From: Halobacillus sp. Nhm2S1
GTDB taxonomy: Bacteria > Bacillota > Bacilli > Bacillales > Halobacillaceae
Direction of reading: 5' to 3'
NCBI RefSeq assembly: GCF_019599545.1
Contig: NZ_JAIEZV010000002.1
Location: forward strand, 1,041,606-1,105,605
Length of the DNA: 64,000 nucleotides
Shown one piece after another: positions 59,829 to 64,000 of the stretch (within the stretch, counting starts at the first letter, position 1; each line of letters begins with the position of its first letter). Both the position numbers and the translations under genes were made by a program. The notes below the pieces were generated by a model. It had not been told where the DNA came from. It made no database searches and saw only the letters and a list, made by a program, of their open reading frames with translations.

Positions 59829-60100
59829 ATGCCGTGCTAAGCGGGGAGGTAGCGGTGCCCTGTACTCGCAATCCGCTATAGCGAGGCCGAATCCCCATCC
59901 GAGGTGGTGCGGCCTTAAGGTCTGCCTTATGTGAGTGGTGTTGACACCCAGGTCCTGCGCAACGGGAACCAGTGAATCCTGTCAGGTCCGGAAGGAAGCA
60001 GCAGTAAGCTGTCTCTCCCGTGTGCCGTGGGAGTGCCTGGGTCGAGCCACAACCATAAGTAACGCTTAGGGCCACATCATCGAAGATGGGTGCACGGCAT
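59829..60100 (+). ncRNA. scr: Signal recognition particle RNA, large Bacillus type (scRNA)
   Basis: About 272 nt; termini ATGCCGTGC and GCACGGCAT pair. The universal SRP core GGTCCTGCGCAACGGGAACC and the tetraloop region GTCAGGTCCGGAAGGAAGCA are present, with an Alu-type 5' domain (GCGGGGAGGTAGCGGTG). Same size and location (tadA-dnaX) as B. subtilis scr. Confidence 0.97.
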
Positions 60101-60115
60101 TACATAAGCAACCAT

Positions 60116-60156
60116 AAAGAGCTGTTATGATTTATTCATAACAGCTCTTTTTTTAT
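60116..60156 (+). terminator. Terminator of the SRP RNA
   Basis: AAAGAGCTGTTATG and CATAACAGCTCTTT form a perfect 14-bp stem followed by T tract. Confidence 0.94.
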
Positions 60157-60232
60157 ACCTATTTTCGAAGGTTCACATCCGAACCTTGAATCAGGTATAA
60201 TGAGGAAGAGACTATAAAGGGAGAACGGTTTT

Positions 60233-61960
60233 ATGAGCTATCAGGCTTTATATCGCGTATGGCGCCCGCGAAATTTTGAAGGAGTCGTCGGACAAACGCA
60301 TATTACACGGACACTGCAGAATGCGATTGAGCAGAATAAATTTTCGCATGCGTATTTATTCTCTGGCCCGAGGGGGACAGGGAAAACGAGTGCTGCCAAA
60401 ATTTTCGCCAAAGCCGTCAACTGCGAGCGTTCCCCTGTAAAGGAACCGTGTAACGAGTGTGATGCTTGTCTTGGAATTCAGGATGGATCCATTTCAGATG
60501 TTATTGAAATTGACGCGGCTTCAAACAATGGCGTCGAGCAAATCAGGGAAATCCGGGACAAGGTTAAATATGCTCCCAGTGCAGTGCCTTACAAAGTGTA
60601 CATCATTGATGAGGTTCATATGCTTTCCATGGGGGCTTTCAACGCTTTACTGAAAACGTTGGAAGAACCACCAAAACATGTCATATTTATACTTGCAACA
60701 ACAGAGCCTCATAAAATTCCGTTAACGATTATATCCAGATGTCAACGATTCGACTTTAAGCGGATTTCGCAAAAAGCGATGGTTGAGCGGATGGAAAAAA
60801 TCACATCGGTTGAAGAAATCGCTATTGCTAGAGAAGCGCTGGAGATTGTGGCGCTCACAGCAGAAGGTGGAATGCGTGATGCGTTAAGTCTTCTTGATCA
60901 GGCGATCTCCTACAGTGAAGATGAAGTGACGATTGAAGACGTTCTGGCCGTTACGGGTTCGGTTTCTCAAAGTAAATTAACAGCGGTTTTGGAGTCGCTT
61001 CACAACCAGGATGCAAGAGCAGCCCTCGAAGCGGTGGATGACTTGATTCAACAAGGGAAAGATCCTGGCCGTTTTGTTTTCGATCTGATTTATTATTTGA
61101 GAGACCTGCTTTTATTCCAAAGTGCTCCGGACCTTGAGCACAATTTGGAAAGGGCGATTCCTGATGAAGGTTTCAAACGTTTATCGGGTGAATTGTCTCC
61201 AGGTTGGATTCAGCAAGCCATCCGCGAGTTGAATCGTTGTCAGCAGGAAATGAAATGGACGACGAGCCCGAAAGTTTTCATTGAAATTGCCATGCTTAAT
61301 TTGGTGGAAGTTCAGGAGCAACCTTCTCAAGGACAGCCTGTGCAGTCAGAAGCGGTGGATCAGCTGGCTAGAAAGATTGAAGGCCTTGAAAAAGAGCTGG
61401 CAAGCTTGAAAGAAAAAGGAGTCAGTGCAACGGCGCAGCCACAATCCGCGCCGAAAAAGCGAGCTCCTGCAAAATCAGGGAAAAAAGGGTATAATGTTCC
61501 CTATGAACGTATTCGCCAAGTGTTGAACGAAGCTTCTAAGGAAGACATTAAGAACGTTCAGGGACGCTGGGCGGACTTCATGGAAGCTTTAAAGCGGACG
61601 AATGCCCCTGCCCATGCAACGCTCTTGAATAGTAAGCCAAGGGCTGCCTCTTCTAAGGCACTGGTGCTAGCCTTCCGGTATGATATCCATTGTTCATTGG
61701 CATTGGAACATCAGAAGACAATTGAACCATTGCTTACTGAATTCATCGGCAAACCGATGACGATTATACCGATTCCTGAACCGAACTGGCAGGAGATTAG
61801 GGAAGAATTCGTCCGTAAACAGAAACAATCATCTGACGGTGGGACTGGAGTAGAAGGAGAAGAAAGTGAAACGTCCCCATCCCAAACGGGTGAAGAGGAT
61901 CCTTTAGTTTCAGAAGCCCGGAAATTGGTCGGAGATGATTTAATAGAAGTACAAGATTAA
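60233..61960 (+). CDS. dnaX: DNA polymerase III subunit gamma/tau
   Basis: A 575-aa clamp-loader ATPase. Walker [10 protein letters not shown] (45-53), zinc-binding cysteines at about 64, 73, 76 and 79, DEVHML Walker B (about 119-124), sensor [11 protein letters not shown]. The C-terminal tau part has a charged linker (about 400-420) and an acidic tail. ATG follows GGGAGAACGG. Confidence 0.97.
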   Translation: MSYQALYRVWRPRNFEGVVGQTHITRTLQNAIEQNKFSHAYLFSGPRGTGKTSAAKIFAKAVNCERSPVKEPCNECDACLGIQDGSISDVIEIDAASNNGVEQIREIRDKVKYAPSAVPYKVYIIDEVHMLSMGAFNALLKTLEEPPKHVIFILATTEPHKIPLTIISRCQRFDFKRISQKAMVERMEKITSVEEIAIAREALEIVALTAEGGMRDALSLLDQAISYSEDEVTIEDVLAVTGSVSQSKLTAVLESLHNQDARAALEAVDDLIQQGKDPGRFVFDLIYYLRDLLLFQSAPDLEHNLERAIPDEGFKRLSGELSPGWIQQAIRELNRCQQEMKWTTSPKVFIEIAMLNLVEVQEQPSQGQPVQSEAVDQLARKIEGLEKELASLKEKGVSATAQPQSAPKKRAPAKSGKKGYNVPYERIRQVLNEASKEDIKNVQGRWADFMEALKRTNAPAHATLLNSKPRAASSKALVLAFRYDIHCSLALEHQKTIEPLLTEFIGKPMTIIPIPEPNWQEIREEFVRKQKQSSDGGTGVEGEESETSPSQTGEEDPLVSEARKLVGDDLIEVQD

Positions 61961-61985
61961 CAGCTATTTAAAGGAGGAATGCTCC

Positions 61986-62303
61986 ATGCGTGGTGGAGGA
62001 AACATGAATAACATGATGAAACAAATGCAAAAAATGCAGAAGAAAATGATGAAGGCTCAAGAAGAGCTTTATGAAATGACATTCGAATCTTCTGCAGGCG
62101 GCGGTATGGTAAAAGTGACAGCGAACGGAAAGAAAGAAATCACCGACGTGGCTATTGATGAAGAAGTCGTTGATCCAGATGACGTAGAAATGCTTCAAGA
62201 TTTGATCATTACAGCTACAAATGACGTATTGAAGCAAGTAGATGACAAAACGAATGATACTATGGGACAATTCACGAAAGGTATGCCTGGAGGAATGTTC
62301 TAG
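61986..62303 (+). CDS. yaaK: YbaB/EbfC family nucleoid-associated protein
   Basis: A 105-aa DNA-binding protein with a Met/Lys/Gln-rich helix ([21 protein letters not shown]) and the core [26 protein letters not shown]. It follows dnaX by 25 nt and precedes recR by 11 nt; this order is highly conserved. Confidence 0.95.
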   Translation: MRGGGNMNNMMKQMQKMQKKMMKAQEELYEMTFESSAGGGMVKVTANGKKEITDVAIDEEVVDPDDVEMLQDLIITATNDVLKQVDDKTNDTMGQFTKGMPGGMF

Positions 62304-62314
62304 GAGGAATTTTC

Positions 62315-62911
62315 ATGTATTACCCTGAACCGATATCAAAACTGATCGACAGTTTTACGAAACTGCCAGGAATCGGACCGAAGACCGCTGTTCGCCTGGC
62401 TTTTTTCGTTTTAGAAATGGAAGAGGATGATGTCCTCGACTTCGCCAAATCACTGGTCAATGCTAAGAGAGAACTTACGCACTGTTCCATTTGCGGGCAC
62501 ATTACCGATCAGGATCCTTGCTCCATCTGCCAGGATGAATCAAGAGACCAAACGTTGATTTGTGTTGTACAAGATCCTAAAGATGTCATTGCTATGGAAA
62601 AAATGAAAGAATTCAGTGGGAAGTATCACGTACTTCACGGCGCGATCTCGCCTATGGATGGCATCGGCCCAGAAGATATCAACGTAGCAAGTCTAATCAA
62701 CCGTTTGAAAGATGAGGGAATTGAAGAATTGATTCTCGCAACGAACCCGAACATCGAAGGAGAAGCGACAGCGATGTATATTTCCCGTCTCGTGAAACCT
62801 TCTGGTATTCGCATGACGAGGATTGCTCATGGTCTTCCGGTTGGGGGCGACCTTGAATATGCAGACGAAGTGACCCTGTCCAAAGCTCTTGAAGGACGAA
62901 GAGAACTTTAG
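62315..62911 (+). CDS. recR: Recombination protein RecR
   Basis: A 198-aa ring-forming partner of RecO. N-terminal Hh[15 protein letters not shown] (about 17-30), Cys4 zinc finger [16 protein letters not shown] (about 57-72) and [19 protein letters not shown] (about 83-95). Confidence 0.98.
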   Translation: MYYPEPISKLIDSFTKLPGIGPKTAVRLAFFVLEMEEDDVLDFAKSLVNAKRELTHCSICGHITDQDPCSICQDESRDQTLICVVQDPKDVIAMEKMKEFSGKYHVLHGAISPMDGIGPEDINVASLINRLKDEGIEELILATNPNIEGEATAMYISRLVKPSGIRMTRIAHGLPVGGDLEYADEVTLSKALEGRREL

Positions 62912-62923
62912 GGGGGAGAAGAC

Positions 62924-63139
62924 TTGTTCAGCAGAAAAAAAACAGTAAAAAAAGAAATGGATCGAGAACTCCTCCTTCATATTAAAGAATTGAAGCGGGA
63001 GTGGGAAACTTTAAACACGATCATTGAACAGAGCATCGAACCGAGCGACGACGGATTGAATGATTTAGCCGTCGCCAAAGCGAAGTATTTCTACCTATTA
63101 AGAGAAGCGAGATTCAGAGGGATCAACGCTTTGTCTTAA
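62924..63139 (+). CDS. yaaL: DUF2508 family protein YaaL
   Basis: A 71-aa charged helical protein. LLLHIKELKREWETLNTIIE and KAKYFYLLREARFRGINAL are the family pattern. The start is TTG with GGGGGGAGAAGA upstream. Function unknown; position between recR and bofA is conserved. Confidence 0.88.
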   Translation: MFSRKKTVKKEMDRELLLHIKELKREWETLNTIIEQSIEPSDDGLNDLAVAKAKYFYLLREARFRGINALS

Positions 63140-63150
63140 TTGATGTACTA

Positions 63151-63210
63151 CCCTCTTGTCTACGAGCATAGACTGTTGATAGAACAGTTTCTTGGACAAG
63201 GGGGTTTTTT
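63151..63210 (+). promoter_or_regulatory. Terminator-like hairpin that contains the bofA ribosome-binding site
   Basis: CCCTCTTGTC (63151-63160) pairs with GACAAGGGGG (63195-63204, one G-T), followed by six T and immediately the bofA ATG. An inner hairpin ACTGTT/AACAGT lies in the loop. AAGGGGG is the only ribosome-binding site, so it is sequestered. Confidence 0.65.
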
Positions 63211-63474
63211 ATGGATCCGGTGCTCGTCATTCTCTTATTAGGACTAGCCATCCCATTACTACTCATTATAGGCATGCCGGCTAAACCGTTGAAGGTTGTG
63301 GGACAAGTGATGACAAGACTGATTGTGGCCGTTATTCTCTTGTTTTTTGTGAACCTTTTCGGAGCTCAATTTGGTCTACATGTTCCAATCAATGGTTTTA
63401 CAGCAACCGTATCAGTTATCTTAGGGGTTCCTGGGGTTTTATCTTTAACAGCTATTCATTTTTGGATTATATAA
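63211..63474 (+). CDS. bofA: Inhibitor of pro-sigma-K processing BofA
   Basis: An 87-aa membrane protein that holds the SpoIVFB protease inactive in the mother-cell forespore membrane until forespore signalling. Two to three hydrophobic segments (about 4-23, 32-50, 66-85); the LHVPINGFTATVSVILGVPG block is the BofA signature. Same length as B. subtilis BofA (87 aa). Confidence 0.94.
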   Translation: MDPVLVILLLGLAIPLLLIIGMPAKPLKVVGQVMTRLIVAVILLFFVNLFGAQFGLHVPINGFTATVSVILGVPGVLSLTAIHFWII

Positions 63475-63507
63475 AAGGGCGAAGTTTCATACTTCGTCCT
63501 TTTTATT
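63474..63507 (+). terminator. Terminator of bofA
   Basis: AAAGGGCGAAGT and ACTTCGTCCTTT form a 12-bp stem (one G-T pair) followed by TTT; overlaps the stop codon. Confidence 0.88.
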
Positions 63508-63645
63508 TTTCGGATATCCCTTTTATTAAAACTTTCCTCATTATATGATTTATCTTCTGGGTACATTAAAAACTCCCCTCATATGGAAAGATCCACTGAG
63601 AGGGAAACATTCTTTGAAAATATGTATCTTTTTTTTGAAAAACTA

Positions 63646-63674
63646 TTGCGTCATCCGAAATGCCATGATATATT
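63646..63674 (+). promoter_or_regulatory. rRNA operon promoter P1
   Basis: TTGCGT (63646-63651), 17-nt spacer, TATATT (63669-63674). Confidence 0.8.
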
Positions 63675-63740
63675 ATTACTTGTCGCGTTAAGAGAGCGGC
63701 AAGCCGCAAACGGCTTAACAAAATAAATCATAAAAAGTTG

Positions 63741-63769
63741 TTGACGAAAACAACTACACATGATATATT
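63741..63769 (+). promoter_or_regulatory. rRNA operon promoter P2
   Basis: TTGACG (63741-63746), 17-nt spacer, TATATT (63764-63769). The leader then contains CTTTGAAAACTGAACG (63812-63827), typical of Bacillus rrn leaders. No gene lies in 63508-63916. Confidence 0.88.
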
Positions 63770-63916
63770 AATTAAGTCGCTGTTTTGAAGCGGCAAACAA
63801 AACATTTGATCTTTGAAAACTGAACGAACCAACCAGTACGTCAAAACATTTCTTCTTTATAGAAGAGATTTGAAACAAAGCACATTCGGTGTGCAAATGA
63901 GCAAGTCAAACTTAAC

Positions 63917-64000
63917 TTTTATGGAGAGTTTGATCCTGGCTCAGGACGAACGCTGGCGGCGTGCCTAATACATGCAAGTCGAGCGCGGGAAGCGAGTGGA
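63917..64000 (+). rRNA. rrs: 16S rRNA (5' end; runs off the window)
   Basis: TTTTATGGAGAGTTTGATCC with TGGCTCAGGACGAACGCTGG is the universal 16S 5' end including the 27F primer site. Position after bofA matches rrnA of B. subtilis. Confidence 0.98.

Noticed and set aside
61480..61495. Programmed frameshift site in dnaX at a run of six A
   Set aside because: The frame is GGG AAA AAA GGG, which does not fit the X-XXY-YYZ heptamer, and no strong downstream structure was seen.

Overview
The window is a chromosomal replication-origin region of a low-to-medium GC, endospore-forming member of the Bacillaceae. Gene content and order match Bacillus subtilis around oriC (spo0J-soj-noc ... rsmG-mnmG-mnmE-jag-spoIIIJ-rnpA-rpmH / dnaA-dnaN-yaaA-recF-remB-gyrB-gyrA ... 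yaaC-guaB-dacA-pdxST-serS-dck-dgk ... yaaH-tadA-scRNA-dnaX-ebfC-recR-yaaL-bofA-rrn). Protein features such as the strongly acidic GyrA tail suggest a moderately halophilic genus such as Halobacillus; that assignment is inference.

Layout. 1-2103 (minus): the segregation and nucleoid-occlusion genes spo0J (5' part only), soj and noc. 2104-15860: a ~14 kb accessory block that separates noc from rsmG. It holds an MFS exporter with a candidate leader-peptide attenuator, a GNAT acetyltransferase, the splAB spore photoproduct repair operon, two small membrane genes, a gerA-type germinant receptor operon, a DUF3231 gene with small membrane neighbours, two SDR dehydrogenases, endonuclease VIII and a phosphodiesterase. 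15962-22895 (minus): rsmG, mnmG, mnmE, jag, spoIIIJ, rnpA, rpmH. 22983-25070: oriC, with DnaA boxes on both sides of dnaA, a DnaA-trio tract and an AT-rich unwinding element next to dnaN. 25096-41514: core replication, topoisomerase, nucleotide, cell-wall, PLP and tRNA-charging genes, then tRNA-Ser. 41562-59217: core genes (dck, dgk, sleL/yaaH) mixed with accessory genes: HxlR regulator plus MFS pump, Nudix hydrolase, tRNA-Arg, modBA, an M50-like protease, a YjcZ micro-protein, AldA-type dehydrogenase, queF with a preQ1 riboswitch, acetyl-CoA synthetase, an NCS2 permease, a stand-alone siderophore-type N-monooxygenase, a DJ-1 family stress protein and DUF3891. 59299-64000: tadA, large SRP RNA, dnaX, ebfC, recR, yaaL, bofA and the start of an rRNA operon with two tandem promoters.

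The genes combine into origin control (DnaA boxes, three parS-like sites for Spo0J, two candidate Noc sites), sporulation and germination (splAB, gerA-type operon, spoIIIJ, bofA, sleL, YjcZ) and translation/RNA functions (T-box serS, preQ1-queF, SRP RNA, tRNA modification enzymes).

Items most worth follow-up: (i) an 18-codon leader ORF plus a hairpin hiding the ribosome-binding site of an MFS exporter; (ii) a family of ~345-400 bp intergenic repeats with conserved termini, three full copies and one internally deleted copy; (iii) a palindromic pair of DnaA boxes upstream of mnmE with the same architecture as the pair downstream of dnaA; (iv) an HD-GYP protein between gyrA and yaaC lacking the histidine of its HD doublet; (v) a terminator-like hairpin containing the bofA ribosome-binding site.
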